Below the pieces are notes generated by a model, which made no database searches, had not been told where the DNA came from, and saw only the letters and a list, made by a program, of their open reading frames with translations. Below are positions 1 through 9,899 of a stretch of 64,000 nt of DNA, in pieces. How positions within the stretch are numbered: the first letter of the stretch is position 1; each line of letters opens with the position of its first letter. The position numbers were made by a program, and so were the translations under genes. This DNA comes from Nocardioides humilatus (GTDB lineage: Bacteria > Actinomycetota > Actinomycetes > Propionibacteriales > Nocardioidaceae). The stretch lies in contig NZ_VUJV01000009.1 of NCBI RefSeq assembly GCF_008373755.1, positions 1 through 64,000 on the forward strand. The letters run 5' to 3'.

Positions 1-1
1 C

Positions 2-79
2 ACCAACTGCATGGACCCGACCAAGACCTACTGGCGCAACACGCAAAGAGCCCCGGGCCGAGGGCCGGGAGCTCTTTGA
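2..79 (+). CDS. 3' end of an unidentified gene (partial)
   Basis: One plus-strand frame is open from the window edge to a TGA at 77-79 and could be the last 25 codons of a gene that begins outside the window. The early part (CMDPTKTYWRN) reads like protein, but the last residues are translated from the terminator hairpin at 45-77, which is unusual. I cannot identify a family from this fragment, and the stretch may be non-coding. Confidence 0.25.
   Translation, partial: TNCMDPTKTYWRNTQRAPGRGPGAL
45..77. terminator. Rho-independent-type hairpin
   Basis: An AAAGAGC...GCTCTTT inverted repeat closes a GC-rich inner stem (CCCGGGCC / GGCCGGG with a small mismatch) and ends in TTT. It separates whatever lies upstream from the minus-strand tRNA-Ala gene and could work in either direction. 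Confidence 0.7.
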
Positions 80-129
80 CTGACACATGTGCCGCGACTA
101 AGGTGTCCCCTTTGTCTCGACACATCACA

Positions 130-205
130 TGGTGGAGCCTAGGGGACTCGAACCCCTAACCCCCTGCTTGCAAAGCAGGTGCGCTACCAATTGCGCCAAG
201 GCCCC
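130..205 (-). tRNA. tRNA-Ala (anticodon UGC)
   Basis: The minus strand folds into a complete cloverleaf: acceptor GGGGCCT/AGGCTCC, a D arm with GCGC stems, anticodon stem CCTGC/GCAGG around loop TTTGCAA (anticodon TGC), and a T arm with AGGGG-TTCGAGT-CCCCT. The 3' CCA is encoded. It lies downstream of gyrA and tRNA-Ile, a common actinobacterial arrangement. Confidence 0.97.
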
Positions 206-223
206 CGGGTGGGGAAAGCCAGG

Positions 224-346
224 TCAGGAGAGCTGGTCGGTGGCCTCGGCCCAGAGGGCCTGCTCCGCCTTGCTCTCCTGGAGCTTCCTGACTGCGAACG
301 CGACGCCAGCCGCGGCGAGTGCCGTGAGAACGAGCTTCTTGAGCAT
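224..346 (-). CDS. DLW-39 family small protein
   Basis: A 40-residue protein starts MLKKLVLTALAAAG and continues through a short hydrophobic helix into a charged C-terminal half (AVRKLQESKAEQALWAEATD). The composition, length and position between the gyrA-linked tRNA genes match the actinobacterial DLW-39 family, whose function is unknown. The ATG is preceded by GAGGAGGAAC, a strong ribosome binding site, which supports real translation of this very short gene. The hydrophobic N-terminus suggests a membrane-associated peptide. The family assignment rests on pattern and context, not on a search. Confidence 0.8.
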   Translation of the reverse strand: MLKKLVLTALAAAGVAFAVRKLQESKAEQALWAEATDQLS

Positions 347-390
347 GCGTTCCTCCTCTGGAGTTGGCCACGGATGGACCTTGCGTTGAG

Positions 391-464
391 TGGGCCTAAC
401 AGGACTTGAACCTGTGACCTCTTCCTTATCAGGGAAGCGCTCTAACCGTCTGAGCTATAGGCCC
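391..464 (-). tRNA. tRNA-Ile (anticodon GAU)
   Basis: The cloverleaf is clear on the minus strand: acceptor GGGCCTA/TAGGCCC, D arm GCTC/GAGC, anticodon stem CTTCC/GGAAG with loop CTGATAA (anticodon GAT), T arm ACAGG-TTCAAGT-CCTGT. The CCA end is not encoded, unlike the neighbouring tRNA-Ala. The gene sits between DLW-39 and the DUF3566 gene. Confidence 0.97.
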
Positions 465-569
465 GGGTGGTCTACGTCAGGGTGGAAGCCCCATCCGTAG
501 ACCGAGGAGGAACGTTACCGGACGATGGGCGGAGGGACCGAATCGGGCGCCGCCCTGGAACGGTCCGGC

Positions 570-1139
570 TCAGACGTCCTCGGCCAGGGTGACCTCGATG
601 CCACCCAGCAGGGCGGCGGCCATGTTGTAGAGGAAGGCCGTGAGGGTGGCGCTGGCGGTGATCAGGATGACGTCGATGGCCGCGACCAACATCGTGAAGC
701 CGAGGACCCGGCTGGTGCCGACGTAGTCCTGGATCGCGAAGGTGGAGACGTCCTCGCCGCCGATGCCTTCCTGGATCGTGCTGTTGATCGACTCCCACAC
801 ACCAGCGGCGCCGAGGACCTGCCACACCATCGCGACCGAGACCACGGTGACGACCGCGAAGGCGATCGAGAGCAGGAACGACGTCTTCATGACCGACCAC
901 GGGTCGATCCGGGTGAGCCGCAGCCGGGCGCGGCGCGGGCCGCGCGGAGCTGCGGGGCGGTGGTCGGGCGAGACGGCCGCGTGCGGCGGAGGCGGCAGCG
1001 GAGCGCCGACCGGGGTGGCGGCCTGAGCCGCTGCCTGCGCCTTCTTGCCGAACCTCGGGCGCGGAGCGTCACTGGTCTTGTTCTCCGGTGCGCTCGTGGG
1101 CACGGGCACCGTCGACGGCTCCTTGATGCGGTCCGTCAT
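570..1139 (-). CDS. DUF3566 transmembrane protein
   Basis: The protein has a long Pro/Ala-rich cytoplasmic N-terminus (about residues 1-75) followed by the DUF3566 region: two membrane segments (about 83-108 and 148-175) either side of an extracytoplasmic loop (GVWESINSTIQEGIGG). Homologues sit directly after gyrA in many actinobacteria (Rv0007 in M. tuberculosis), and their role is not established. I chose the ATG at 1139 because it overlaps the gyrA stop as TGATG, implying translational coupling. A TTG one codon upstream is possible. A gyrB-gyrA-DUF3566 transcription unit is likely. Confidence 0.88.
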   Translation of the reverse strand: MTDRIKEPSTVPVPTSAPENKTSDAPRPRFGKKAQAAAQAATPVGAPLPPPPHAAVSPDHRPAAPRGPRRARLRLTRIDPWSVMKTSFLLSIAFAVVTVVSVAMVWQVLGAAGVWESINSTIQEGIGGEDVSTFAIQDYVGTSRVLGFTMLVAAIDVILITASATLTAFLYNMAAALLGGIEVTLAEDV

Positions 1140-3853
1140 CAAGCCTCACTCTCGCCGGGGCTGTCCCCGCTGTCGCCCGAGTCGACGGGCTCTTCCGCCT
1201 CGATTGTTGCATCCGGGGTGGAAACCGACGATTCGTCCGTCTCGCCGCCATCAGCACCTTCGGCGGGCGTCGCGCCTGCGGTCTCGTCCTCGTCGTCGAC
1301 CTTGGACTCGACGGAGCGGGCGACCACCGCGACGGAGTCACCGGACTTCGGCGACACGAACTTCACACCCATGGAGTCGCGGCCGGTCGACCGGAAGTTG
1401 TCGTCGATCGGGCTGCGCACCACCTGACCATTAGCAGTGATCGAGAGGATTTCGTCGCCCTCCTCCACGATGAATCCACCGACGAGCACGCCACGGGCCT
1501 CGTTCTCGAGCTTCATCGCCTTGATGCCGACACCGCCTCGACCGGTCGTCCGGTAGGTGGGTCGCGGGGCTCCGTCCTTGTCGATGTTGACGAGGAGCGG
1601 GGTCCGCTTGGCAAAGCCCCCGTCGGTGATGGTGAAGACGAAGTGCGTCGGCACGTCAGGTGCGGTCACCTCGGCGCCCGAGCGGATGACGGACATGGAC
1701 AGCATCGAGTCGCCGTCGCGGAACTTCATCCCGGTCACGCCCGAGGTGGCGCGCCCCATCGGCCTGATTTGATCGTCGCGAGCGGAGAAGCGGATCGCCT
1801 GACCCTTGCGGGAGACGAGCAGGATGTCGTCGTCGGGGCTGACCAGCTCGGCGCCGATCAGCTCGTCGTCCTCCTCGCGGAAGTTGATAGCGATGACGCC
1901 GGCCTGGCGCGGGCTGTTGTAGTCGCCCAGGCGGGTCTTCTTCACCAGGCCGTTGCGCGTGGCGAGGACGAGGTACGGCGCCTGCTCGTAGTCGCGGATC
2001 GCCAGCACCTGCGCGATCGACTCGTCGGGCTGGAAGCTCAGGAGGCCGGCGACGTGACCACCCTTGGCGTCGCGCGACGCCTCGGGGAGGTTGTAGGCCT
2101 TGGTCCGGTAGACACGACCGGCCGTCGTGAAGAAGAGCAGCCAGTGGTGGTTGGTCGTGGCGATGAAGTGCTCCACGACGTCGTCGCCGCGCAGGCTGGC
2201 ACCGCGCACTCCCTTTCCACCCCGCTTCTGGGTGCGGTACTGGTCGGCGAGCGTCCGCTTGGCGTAGCCGCCGCGCGTGATCGAGACGACCAGCTCGGTG
2301 TCGGGGATCAGGTCCTCCATGGACAGGTCGCCGTCGGCCGCGATGATCTGGGTGCGTCGGTCGTTGCCGTACTTCTCGACGATCTCGGCGAGCTCCTCGG
2401 AGACGATCGCCCGCTGGCGGGTGACGTTGGCGAGGATGTCCTGGTAGTCCGCGATCTCGATCTCGATCTTGGCCAGGTTGTCGATGATCTGCTGGCGCTG
2501 CAGCGCGGCGAGCGAGCGGAGCTGCATGTCGAGGATCGCGGTGGCCTGGATCTCGTCGATGTCCAGGAGGGCGATCAAGCCCTCGCGTGCCTCATTGGCA
2601 TCCGGGGACCGCCGGATCAGGGCGATCACCTCGTCGAGCATGTCGAGTGCCTTGACGAGGCCGCGCAGGATGTGGGCCCGCTTCTCGGCCTCGCGCAGGA
2701 GATACTCGGTCCGACGCCGGATGACCTCGATCTGGTGCTCGACCCAGTTGCTGATGAACTGGTCGACGCTCAGGGTGCGCGGCACGCCGTCGACCAGCGC
2801 GAGCATGTTGGCGCTGAAGTTGGTCTGCAGCTCGGTGTGCTTGAGCAGGTTGTTCAGTACGACGCGCGCGACCGCATCGCGCTTCAGGACGACGACCAGG
2901 CGCTGACCGGTGCGGTCGGAGGTGTCGTCGCGGACGTCGCTGATGCCCTGGACCTTGCCGGAGTCGGCGAGCTCGGCGATCTTGAGCGCCAGGTTGTCGG
3001 GGTTGACCATGTAGGGCAGCTCGGTCACGACCAGGCAGGTGCGGCCCTTGGCGTCCTCGTCGACCTCGATGACCGCGCGCTGGGTGATCGAGCCGCGGCC
3101 GGTGCGGTAGGCGGTCTCGATGCCCTCGCGACCGACGATCAGGGCGCCGTTGGGGAAGTCGGGGCCCTTGATGCGCTCGATGAGCGCGTCCTGGAGCTCC
3201 TCCCGCGAGGCGTCAGGGTGCTCGAGCGCCCACTGCGCTCCGGCGGCGACCTCACGCAGGTTGTGCGGGGGGATCGACGTGGCCATGCCGACGGCGATGC
3301 CCGCGGACCCGTTGACGAGCAGGTTGGGGAAGCGCGCCGGCAGGACGACCGGCTCCTCCGAGCGACCGTCGTAGTTGGGCTGGAAGTCGACGGTCTCCTT
3401 CTCGATGTCGCGGACCATCTCCATCGCGAGCGGCGCCATCCGGCACTCGGTGTAACGCATCGCGGCGGCGGCGTCGTTACCCGGCGAGCCGAAGTTGCCC
3501 TGCCCCTGCACGAGCGGTGCCCGCATCACCCATGGCTGCGCGAGCCGCACCAAGGTGTCGTAGATCGCGGTGTCACCGTGGGGGTGGTACTGACCCATGA
3601 CGTCACCGACGACGCGCGAGCACTTCGAGAAACCGCGGTCGGGGCGGTAGCCGCCGTCGTACATCGCGTAGAGCACGCGGCGGTGCACGGGCTTGAGGCC
3701 GTCACGTACGTCGGGCAGCGCGCGGCCGACGATGACGGCCATGGCGTAGTCGATGTAGGCCCGCTGCATCGACGTCTGCAGCTCGATGGGCTCGATCCGG
3801 CCGCCGGGGCCCGGTCCGTCGCCGCCGCCGAGGTTGCTCTGGGTCTCAGTCAC
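1139..3853 (-). CDS. gyrA: DNA gyrase subunit A
   Basis: This 904-residue protein is the breakage-reunion subunit of the ATP-dependent type II topoisomerase that introduces negative supercoils. The catalytic tyrosine is Y134 in AAMRYTE. The quinolone-resistance region reads [10 protein letters not shown], with T95 at the E. coli Ser83 position and D99 at Asp87. The GyrA box (QKRGGKG), needed for DNA wrapping, is present at the start of the C-terminal beta-pinwheel. The tail after about residue 845 is acidic and low in complexity, as in other actinobacterial GyrA. Start is GTG at 3853. It lies 51 bases after gyrB and overlaps the start of the DUF3566 gene. Confidence 0.98.
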   Translation of the reverse strand: MTETQSNLGGGDGPGPGGRIEPIELQTSMQRAYIDYAMAVIVGRALPDVRDGLKPVHRRVLYAMYDGGYRPDRGFSKCSRVVGDVMGQYHPHGDTAIYDTLVRLAQPWVMRAPLVQGQGNFGSPGNDAAAAMRYTECRMAPLAMEMVRDIEKETVDFQPNYDGRSEEPVVLPARFPNLLVNGSAGIAVGMATSIPPHNLREVAAGAQWALEHPDASREELQDALIERIKGPDFPNGALIVGREGIETAYRTGRGSITQRAVIEVDEDAKGRTCLVVTELPYMVNPDNLALKIAELADSGKVQGISDVRDDTSDRTGQRLVVVLKRDAVARVVLNNLLKHTELQTNFSANMLALVDGVPRTLSVDQFISNWVEHQIEVIRRRTEYLLREAEKRAHILRGLVKALDMLDEVIALIRRSPDANEAREGLIALLDIDEIQATAILDMQLRSLAALQRQQIIDNLAKIEIEIADYQDILANVTRQRAIVSEELAEIVEKYGNDRRTQIIAADGDLSMEDLIPDTELVVSITRGGYAKRTLADQYRTQKRGGKGVRGASLRGDDVVEHFIATTNHHWLLFFTTAGRVYRTKAYNLPEASRDAKGGHVAGLLSFQPDESIAQVLAIRDYEQAPYLVLATRNGLVKKTRLGDYNSPRQAGVIAINFREEDDELIGAELVSPDDDILLVSRKGQAIRFSARDDQIRPMGRATSGVTGMKFRDGDSMLSMSVIRSGAEVTAPDVPTHFVFTITDGGFAKRTPLLVNIDKDGAPRPTYRTTGRGGVGIKAMKLENEARGVLVGGFIVEEGDEILSITANGQVVRSPIDDNFRSTGRDSMGVKFVSPKSGDSVAVVARSVESKVDDEDETAGATPAEGADGGETDESSVSTPDATIEAEEPVDSGDSGDSPGESEA

Positions 3854-3904
3854 GATTGCTCTTTCTGCGTCGTTCTATCGATATCTAAGGAATCTGCTAG
3901 ACAC

Positions 3905-6004
3905 TCAGATATCGAGGAAGCGAACGTCCTTGGCGTTGCGCTGGATGAAGGACCGACGCTGCTCGACGTCCTCCCCCATCAAGATCGAGAAGATCTCGTC
4001 GGCCTGGGCAGCGTCCTCCAGGGTCACCTGGAGCATCAGTCGCTGGGACGGGTCCATCGTGGTCTCCCACAGCTCCTTGGCGTTCATCTCACCGAGACCC
4101 TTGTAGCGCTGGACCGGGTTTTCCTTGGGCAGCTTCTTGCCCTGCTCGGTGCCGTCACGCATGAGCAGGTCGCGCTCGGCGTCGGAGTAGACGAACTCGT
4201 GCTCGTGCGGCTTGTTCCAGCGCAGGCGGTAGAGCGGCGGCTGCGCCATGTAGACGTAGCCGTGCTCGATGAGCGGCTTCATGAACCGGAAGAGCAGCGT
4301 CAGCAGCAGGGTGTTGATGTGGTGGCCGTCGACATCAGCGTCGGCCATGAGCACCACCTTGTGGTAGCGCAGCTTGGCCTCGTCGAACTCCTCGTGGATG
4401 CCGGTGCCGAGCGCGGAGATGATCGACTGGACCTCCTGGTTGCCCAGGACCTTGTCGATGCGCGCCTTCTCGACGTTGAGGATCTTTCCGCGGATCGGCA
4501 GGATCGCCTGGATCCGCGGGTCGCGGCCCTGGCGCGCGGACCCACCGGCCGAGTCACCCTCGACGATGAAGACCTCGCACTCCTCCGGGTTGGTCGACTG
4601 GCAGTCCGACAGCTTGCCGGGGAGGCTGCCGCCGCCGAGCAGGCCCTTGCGGTTGCGAGCCAGGTCGCGCGCCTTGCGCGCGGCGATGCGGGCGGTCGCC
4701 GCGGCCTGGGCTTTGCGGATGATGTCCTTGCCCTCGGCGGGGTTCTGCTCGAGCCAGGCGCCCATCTGGTCGTTGACGACCGACTGGACGAAGCCCTTGG
4801 CCTCGGTGTTGCCGAGCTTGGCCTTGGTCTGACCCTCGAACTGGGGGTTGGAGATCTTCAGGCTGATGATCGCGGTGAGACCCTCGCGGATGTCGTCACC
4901 GGTCAGCCGGTCCTCCTTCTTCTTGATCAGGCCCCACTCCTCGCCCCACCGGTTGACCAGTGAGGTGAGTGCGGCGCGGAAGCCCTCCTCGTGGGTGCCG
5001 CCCTCGGGGGTGTTGATCGTGTTGGCGAAGGTGTGCACCGACTCGTTGTAGGAGGTGCTCTGCCACTGCATCGCGAGCTCGAGGCTCATCGGGTTGGGGA
5101 CAGCGTCGCCGGTCTCGGCCTCGTAGGAGATGACCGAGCTGATGACGTTCTTGCGCCGGTTGATGAAGTCGACGTAGTCGGCCAGACCGCGGTCGTACTG
5201 GAACACCTGCTCGAGCACGCGGTGTCCGTCGCCGTCGGCAGCGTGCAGGTCGTCGGGCGCGTCGGTGTCACCGACGATGGTCGGGTCCTCGATCGCCTCA
5301 GCGATCTCCTCGGCGGCCGGGCGCTCGTCGCGCAGCACGATCCGCAGGCCCTTGTTGAGGAAGGCCATCTCGCGGAACCGCGCGGTGATCGTCTCGAGGC
5401 TGTAGTTGGTCGTCTCGAAGATCTCGCTCGACGCGGTCCATGTGACCGTCGTGCCGGTCTGCTCGCCCTCCTCGAGAGGACGCACCTGACGCAGCGGGTA
5501 GTCGGGGGTGCCGAGGGTGAACGACTGCTCCCACAGGAAGCCGCGGTTCTTGACCTCGAGGTGCAGGTTGGACGACAGCGCGTTGACCACCGACGAGCCC
5601 ACACCGTGGAGACCACCGGAGACCTTGTAGCCGGCGCCGCCGAACTTGCCACCGGCGTGGAGCACGGTCAGTGCGAGCGTGGCGGCCGGCAGCTCCTGGC
5701 CCGGGGCCGTGTCGGTCGGGATGCCACGACCGTTGTCGGTGACGCTCACCGCGCCGTCGGCGCGGAGCGTGATGTTGATCGTGTCGCAGTAGCCGGCGAG
5801 GGCCTCGTCGACCGCGTTGTCCACGATCTCCCAGATGAGGTGGTGGAGACCACGCTCACCGGTCGACCCGATGTACATGCCGGGGCGCTTGCGGACTGCT
5901 TCCAGTCCTTCGAGGACCTGGATCGCCGATGCGTCGTAGTCGCCGAGCGGGGTGTTGCCATTGCCCTGGATCGGGCTCAGGTTGGGGTTCTGCTCGTCGG
6001 TCAC
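3905..6004 (-). CDS. gyrB: DNA gyrase subunit B
   Basis: This 699-residue protein is the ATPase subunit of gyrase. The GHKL fold is visible: [13 protein letters not shown] (Mg/ATP Asn), DNGRGIP, and [15 protein letters not shown] in the ATP lid. The TOPRIM domain follows, with [10 protein letters not shown] and the DADVDGHH metal site, and the protein ends with the GyrB C-terminal signature [10 protein letters not shown]. Start is GTG at 6004. It is transcribed with gyrA just downstream. A 244-base gap separates it from the DUF721 gene, so it probably has its own promoter. Confidence 0.98.
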   Translation of the reverse strand: MTDEQNPNLSPIQGNGNTPLGDYDASAIQVLEGLEAVRKRPGMYIGSTGERGLHHLIWEIVDNAVDEALAGYCDTINITLRADGAVSVTDNGRGIPTDTAPGQELPAATLALTVLHAGGKFGGAGYKVSGGLHGVGSSVVNALSSNLHLEVKNRGFLWEQSFTLGTPDYPLRQVRPLEEGEQTGTTVTWTASSEIFETTNYSLETITARFREMAFLNKGLRIVLRDERPAAEEIAEAIEDPTIVGDTDAPDDLHAADGDGHRVLEQVFQYDRGLADYVDFINRRKNVISSVISYEAETGDAVPNPMSLELAMQWQSTSYNESVHTFANTINTPEGGTHEEGFRAALTSLVNRWGEEWGLIKKKEDRLTGDDIREGLTAIISLKISNPQFEGQTKAKLGNTEAKGFVQSVVNDQMGAWLEQNPAEGKDIIRKAQAAATARIAARKARDLARNRKGLLGGGSLPGKLSDCQSTNPEECEVFIVEGDSAGGSARQGRDPRIQAILPIRGKILNVEKARIDKVLGNQEVQSIISALGTGIHEEFDEAKLRYHKVVLMADADVDGHHINTLLLTLLFRFMKPLIEHGYVYMAQPPLYRLRWNKPHEHEFVYSDAERDLLMRDGTEQGKKLPKENPVQRYKGLGEMNAKELWETTMDPSQRLMLQVTLEDAAQADEIFSILMGEDVEQRRSFIQRNAKDVRFLDI

Positions 6005-6248
6005 GGCACCTCATATGGTCAGGATCTGGACACACAGAAGGCCGTCGCTCACGCTTTAGGGGCGTGCGCCCGGCCTCAGCGCCATGATACCGCTCAAAGT
6101 GGCTCAGAACACGTTGCCCATCCCGTGAGTGGGGGGTCTGTGGATGAAATGTGCCGCTGAGCGCCGATCTGAGGCGGTTGAGAGGCCCGAACAGGGGCCG
6201 GTCCAGCCCCGGGTACGACGACCGGGGCTCCTGGGCCGCCCAGATCGC
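6005..6248 (-). promoter_or_regulatory. gyrB upstream region with candidate promoter
   Basis: This gap between the DUF721 stop and gyrB holds no convincing gene. On the minus strand TATCAT (6084-6089) is a plausible -10, but no good -35 precedes it at 17 bases. Gyrase promoters are often supercoiling-sensitive with poor -35 elements, so this is a tentative placement. A CATCCACAG DnaA-box-like 9-mer is also visible on the minus strand near 6142. Confidence 0.3.
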
Positions 6249-6836
6249 TCAGCCGTAGGTATCGCGGGGGCCGCGTCCGTCGCGGAGTCCGCGAGCACCG
6301 TGCTTCCAGCTCGGCGCGTTGGGTCCGAGCACCTCGACCACTGTCACCGTGCCGTCGCCGAGCTCGGTGTTGAGGCGCTTGACCAAGGTCGGCGCGAGCA
6401 GCTTGAGCTGGGTGGCCCAGGCCGACGAATCGGTCCGGACCACGAGCACGCCGTCGGTCAGCGTCTCGGGGACGGAGTGGGCGCCGATCTCTGCGCCGAC
6501 GACCTCGGTCCACCGCGCGAAGACGCCCCGCACCTGCAGGTCGAGCCCCCACCCGCGCTGGCCGACCAGCCGGCTGATCTCTCCGCCGAGCAGCTGGGGG
6601 TCCCGGTCGTCGGGGTAGGCGCCGCTCATCCCACCCTCGCTCCCGCGGCGAGCGCGCTGCGTCGGTGAACCGGGCTTGCGCTTCCAGCGGTTGGACCGCG
6701 CAGCCGGTGCGCCGGGGACGACGGCACCGCGCATCATCGCCCGCGCCAGGTCGAGCCCGTCGGTGCGGTGACTCTCGTCCGGCGACTCGGCGGCCGTCTT
6801 GCTGGGCGTCTTGTCAGCCTCGTCATCCGTGGACAC
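6249..6836 (-). CDS. DciA-like DUF721 protein
   Basis: This 195-residue protein has a disordered basic N-terminus ([18 protein letters not shown]) and a C-terminal DUF721 domain from about residue 80 ([33 protein letters not shown]...). DUF721 proteins include DciA, which recruits or loads the replicative helicase DnaB in bacteria without DnaC. The gene sits between recF and gyrB, as in M. tuberculosis Rv0004. Its GTG start overlaps the 3' end of recF by 14 bases, so the two are probably co-translated. DnaB itself is encoded at 53,674. Confidence 0.88.
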   Translation of the reverse strand: MSTDDEADKTPSKTAAESPDESHRTDGLDLARAMMRGAVVPGAPAARSNRWKRKPGSPTQRARRGSEGGMSGAYPDDRDPQLLGGEISRLVGQRGWGLDLQVRGVFARWTEVVGAEIGAHSVPETLTDGVLVVRTDSSAWATQLKLLAPTLVKRLNTELGDGTVTVVEVLGPNAPSWKHGARGLRDGRGPRDTYG

Positions 6837-7962
6837 GCGTCACCTCCCCTCCGGCCACTGCGTAGGTCGTCCCCGACAGCATGCCCGGGACGTCCGCCTC
6901 AACCGCCGCGGTGACAAGGACCTGCTCGGCCCCGGCCACCAGTTCGGCGAGCTGATCGCGACGATCGCTGTCGAGCTCGGCGAAGACGTCGTCGAGGATC
7001 AGGATCGGGTCGTCGCCGTCGGCGCGCAACAGGTCGTAGGACGCCAGCCGCAAGGCGAGCGCGAACGACCACGACTCCCCGTGGGATGCATATCCCTTGA
7101 CCGGCAGTCGGTTGTCCTCCCCCGGACCGAGCGTGAGCAGCAGGTCGTCGCGGTGCGGGCCGACCAGGGTCAGCCCGCGGCCGATCTCCTCGTGCTGCCG
7201 GCGGTCGAGCTCGGCCCGGAAGGCGTCCTTCGTCGACTGGTCGGGCGCAGCCTCGACCTTCGCGCTGTAGACGACCCGCGCGTCGTCCCGGCTCGCGCCC
7301 CGAGCAACCGCCTCATAGGCCTTGCCCAGGTACGGCGCCAGGTCGGCCACGAGCGCGAGACGCGCCTCGAGCAGCTCGGTGCCGGTGGCGATCAGCTGGT
7401 CGTCCCACACGGCGAGGGTCGCGAGCGCCGCGTCGCGGCTGCTGCCGCGAGCGGCGTAGATCGTCTTGAGCAGGCTGTTGCGCTGCTTCAGCACCCGGTC
7501 GTAGTCGGCCCGGACGCCCGCCAGCCGCGGGGTGCGGAGGACGAGGAGGTCGTCGAGGAACCGTCGCCGCTCGGACGGGTCGCCCTTCACGAGCGCGAGG
7601 TCCTCGGGGCTGAACACCACCGCGCGCAGGATGCCCACGATGTCGCGCGCGCGGGTCAGCGGCGACTTGTTGATGCGCGCCCGATTGGCACGCCCGGGGT
7701 TGAGCTCGACCTCGAGCACAGCGGTACGCCCGTCGCGGACGACCGCCGCCCGCACCAGGGCCTGGTCGGCGCCGGCCCGGATGAGTGGCGCATCGGTCGC
7801 GACGCGGTGGGACGAGAGGCGCGACAGGTAGTCGATCGCCTCCACCAGGTTGGTCTTGCCCTGACCGTTGCGACCGACGAAAGCCGTGACGCCGGCTTCG
7901 AGGGGGACCTCGACGTCGCCGTACGACCGGAAGTCGTGGAGGGTCAGGTGCGAGACGTGCAC
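6823..7962 (-). CDS. recF: DNA replication and repair protein RecF
   Basis: This 379-residue SMC-like ABC ATPase helps load RecA at single-strand gaps. The N-terminus [14 protein letters not shown] leads into Walker [10 protein letters not shown]. The signature region lies near [14 protein letters not shown], and Walker B is [12 protein letters not shown] with the D-loop following. Start is GTG at 7962, directly after an SD-poor leader. In most relatives recF lies immediately downstream of dnaN (and gnd). Here a plus-strand gene pair separates it from gndA. Confidence 0.97.
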   Translation of the reverse strand: MHVSHLTLHDFRSYGDVEVPLEAGVTAFVGRNGQGKTNLVEAIDYLSRLSSHRVATDAPLIRAGADQALVRAAVVRDGRTAVLEVELNPGRANRARINKSPLTRARDIVGILRAVVFSPEDLALVKGDPSERRRFLDDLLVLRTPRLAGVRADYDRVLKQRNSLLKTIYAARGSSRDAALATLAVWDDQLIATGTELLEARLALVADLAPYLGKAYEAVARGASRDDARVVYSAKVEAAPDQSTKDAFRAELDRRQHEEIGRGLTLVGPHRDDLLLTLGPGEDNRLPVKGYASHGESWSFALALRLASYDLLRADGDDPILILDDVFAELDSDRRDQLAELVAGAEQVLVTAAVEADVPGMLSGTTYAVAGGEVTRVHG

Positions 7963-8059
7963 GTCGCCATCATCCCTCTCGGTGCGGACAGCGCGGCGCG
8001 GCGGCCCCGGATTTACGACCGCGTCGCGCGAATGATGTTTGAAGTGCTCCCCAGCGACC

Positions 8060-8065
8060 TAGGCT
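8060..8065 (+). promoter_or_regulatory. -10 element of a leaderless promoter
   Basis: TAGGCT ends 7 bases before the ATG at 8073, and no Shine-Dalgarno sequence can fit in that gap. A TTTGAA at 8038 is a possible weak -35. The layout matches a dozen other genes in this window. Confidence 0.55.
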
Positions 8066-8072
8066 GCGTCTC

Positions 8073-8507
8073 ATGACTCAACCTCCTGTTCCGCCGCCGC
8101 CGGGTGGCTATGGCGCCCCCGTCCCCGCCGCCCCCATGAACCCGGGCGGCCCGTTCTACATCTCGCTTCTCGGCCAGGAGCAGGGTCCGCTGGACTTCAA
8201 CACCCTGGCCCAGATGGCGGTCTCCAACCAGATCAAGGCCGACACCCCCGTCCGCTCGGCCGACGCGCAGCAGTACATCGCGGCCAAGGACGTGCCCGGG
8301 CTCTACTCCGAGAAGGAGTGGCTGACCGTTGTCCTGCTGTCGTGGCTGCTCGGCAGCTTCGGCGTCGACCGGTTCTACCTCGGCCAGACCGGCCTCGGCC
8401 TCGGCAAGCTGTTCACGTGTGGTGGCTGCGGCATCTGGGCGATCTACGACCTGATCATGTTCGCGCTGCGCAAGCAGCACGACGTCGACGGCCGCCCCTT
8501 CCGCTGA
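8073..8507 (+). CDS. GYF_2 and TM2 domain membrane protein
   Basis: The 144-residue product starts with a Pro-rich tail ([11 protein letters not shown]). A GYF_2-like domain follows (about 27-85: [21 protein letters not shown]), then a TM2 domain of two membrane helices (about 86-140: [23 protein letters not shown], with [16 protein letters not shown]). GYF-type domains bind proline-rich peptides, and TM2 proteins are envelope proteins of unclear role. Together they suggest a membrane adaptor. With the next gene it forms a plus-strand pair inside an otherwise minus-strand replication block, suggesting later insertion. Confidence 0.82.
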   Translation: MTQPPVPPPPGGYGAPVPAAPMNPGGPFYISLLGQEQGPLDFNTLAQMAVSNQIKADTPVRSADAQQYIAAKDVPGLYSEKEWLTVVLLSWLLGSFGVDRFYLGQTGLGLGKLFTCGGCGIWAIYDLIMFALRKQHDVDGRPFR

Positions 8508-8514
8508 TCTCGAG

Positions 8515-8961
8515 ATGACCCAGACGACCCCGTCCGCTTCTGAGGAGCCCCAGGTAGCTGGCCTCCTCCGACGGCAGTCCCGCGTGACTTTCGCGGACGC
8601 CGTCGCTGCGGCCGGGGTCGTCGGCATCGGGGTGTCCTTCGCGCTGTCCCCCGAGCACATCGAGGACGGGCCGGTCATCTGCCCGTTCCGCGCGCTGACC
8701 GGGCTGCCCTGTCCTGGCTGCGGTCTCACCCGGTCCTGGGTTTACGCCGCCCACGGCTGGTGGCGCGACTCCTTCGCGTCCAACCCCTTCGGCCTGGTGG
8801 TCGTCGCCGGCATCCTCGCGCTCGCGGTGGTTGTCGTCCGCCGCCGGCTTCAACGACAGGCGCCGCCCGACCTCGACAAGGTCCTGCGCCATCCGGTCGC
8901 ACTCACGATCGGCGGAGTCTGGCTGGCCTTCGGCCTGGTCAGGCTCGTCCTCGCCATTTAG
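8515..8961 (+). CDS. DUF2752 family membrane protein
   Basis: This 148-residue protein has the DUF2752 hallmark CPFRALTGLPCPGCGLTRSW (Cys pairs with PCPGCGLTR) after the first hydrophobic helix. Two further helices lie at about 80-105 and 128-147. Family members are small integral membrane proteins of unknown function, and the conserved cysteines could bind metal or form disulfides. It starts 7 bases after the stop of the TM2 gene and is presumably in the same transcript. It converges on gndA with a 9-base gap. Confidence 0.82.
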   Translation: MTQTTPSASEEPQVAGLLRRQSRVTFADAVAAAGVVGIGVSFALSPEHIEDGPVICPFRALTGLPCPGCGLTRSWVYAAHGWWRDSFASNPFGLVVVAGILALAVVVVRRRLQRQAPPDLDKVLRHPVALTIGGVWLAFGLVRLVLAI

Positions 8962-8970
8962 CGGCAGGCG

Positions 8971-9852
8971 TCAGCCCTTCTTGACGGCGTGGCCGCCGAA
9001 ACCATTGCGCATCGCGGCGATCGCCTTCATCGCGACGTCGTCCTCCTGGCGCGAGACGAAGCGGGCGAAGAGGCTGGCGGAGATGGCCGGCATCGGTACG
9101 GCGTTCTCGATCGCCGCCTCGACGGTCCACCGGCCCTCGCCGGAATCGTCGGCGTAGCCCTTGAGCTGGTCGAGGTGCTCGTCGGCGCGGAGCTGGTCGA
9201 CGAGCAGGTCGAGCAACCAGGAACGGACGACGGTGCCCGTGCGCCAGGAGGCGAAGATCTCGGGCACGTTGTCGACGATGTCGACCTTGTCGAGCAGCTC
9301 CCAGCCCTCGGCGTAGGCCTGCATCATGGCGTACTCGATGCCGTTGTGAACCATCTTGGCGAAGTGCCCCGCGCCCGGCGTCGTGCCGCAATGGACGAGG
9401 CCATCGGTGGTGTCGGCAGGCTTGAGCGCCTCGAACGCCGGCATCACCTTCGCCACGTCGGCCTCCGCGCCTCCGTACATCAGGGCGTAGCCGTTCGTGA
9501 GGCCCCACACCCCGCCGGACACACCGCAGTCGACGAAGCCGATGCCCTTCTCCGCGAGGGATGCAGCGTTGATCGCGTCGTCGGTGTACTTGGAGTTGCC
9601 GCCGTCCACGACGAGGTCGCCCTCGCCGAGCAGTTCCTTGAGGTCGGCGATGGTCGACCGCGTGGGATCGCCTGCCGGCACCATCAGCCAGACCACCTTC
9701 GGACTGGGGAGCGCGTCGACCAGCGCCTCGAGGCTGTCGACGTCGGAGAGCTCGGGATTGCGGTCATAACCGACGACCGTCAGGCCGGCGTCGCGCATCC
9801 GCGTGCGCATGTTGCCGCCCATCTTGCCGAGACCGATGAGTCCGATGTCCAT
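8971..9852 (-). CDS. gndA: 6-phosphogluconate dehydrogenase, short NAD-type
   Basis: It catalyses oxidative decarboxylation of 6-phosphogluconate to ribulose 5-phosphate. The Rossmann start is IGLIGLGKMGGNM, the substrate signature is VDGGNSKYTDDA, and CGVSGGVWGL and GHFAKMVHNGIEYAMMQAYAEG carry the catalytic Lys region. At 293 residues it is the short form, which is usually NAD-dependent, rather than the ~470-residue NADP enzyme. The ATG at 9852 follows GGGGAG. It lies 47 bases after dnaN in the same direction, a frequent actinobacterial order. Confidence 0.93.
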   Translation of the reverse strand: MDIGLIGLGKMGGNMRTRMRDAGLTVVGYDRNPELSDVDSLEALVDALPSPKVVWLMVPAGDPTRSTIADLKELLGEGDLVVDGGNSKYTDDAINAASLAEKGIGFVDCGVSGGVWGLTNGYALMYGGAEADVAKVMPAFEALKPADTTDGLVHCGTTPGAGHFAKMVHNGIEYAMMQAYAEGWELLDKVDIVDNVPEIFASWRTGTVVRSWLLDLLVDQLRADEHLDQLKGYADDSGEGRWTVEAAIENAVPMPAISASLFARFVSRQEDDVAMKAIAAMRNGFGGHAVKKG

Positions 9853-9899
9853 GTGCGCTCCCCAACCTGGTCGACGTGTTGGGAGGGACGCTAGCGCGG

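Noticed and set aside
1643-4963. A 1,106-codon open frame on the plus strand
   Set aside because: It is antisense to gyrA and gyrB, with repetitive Arg/Asp/Leu/Val composition expected from the complement of GC-rich codons.
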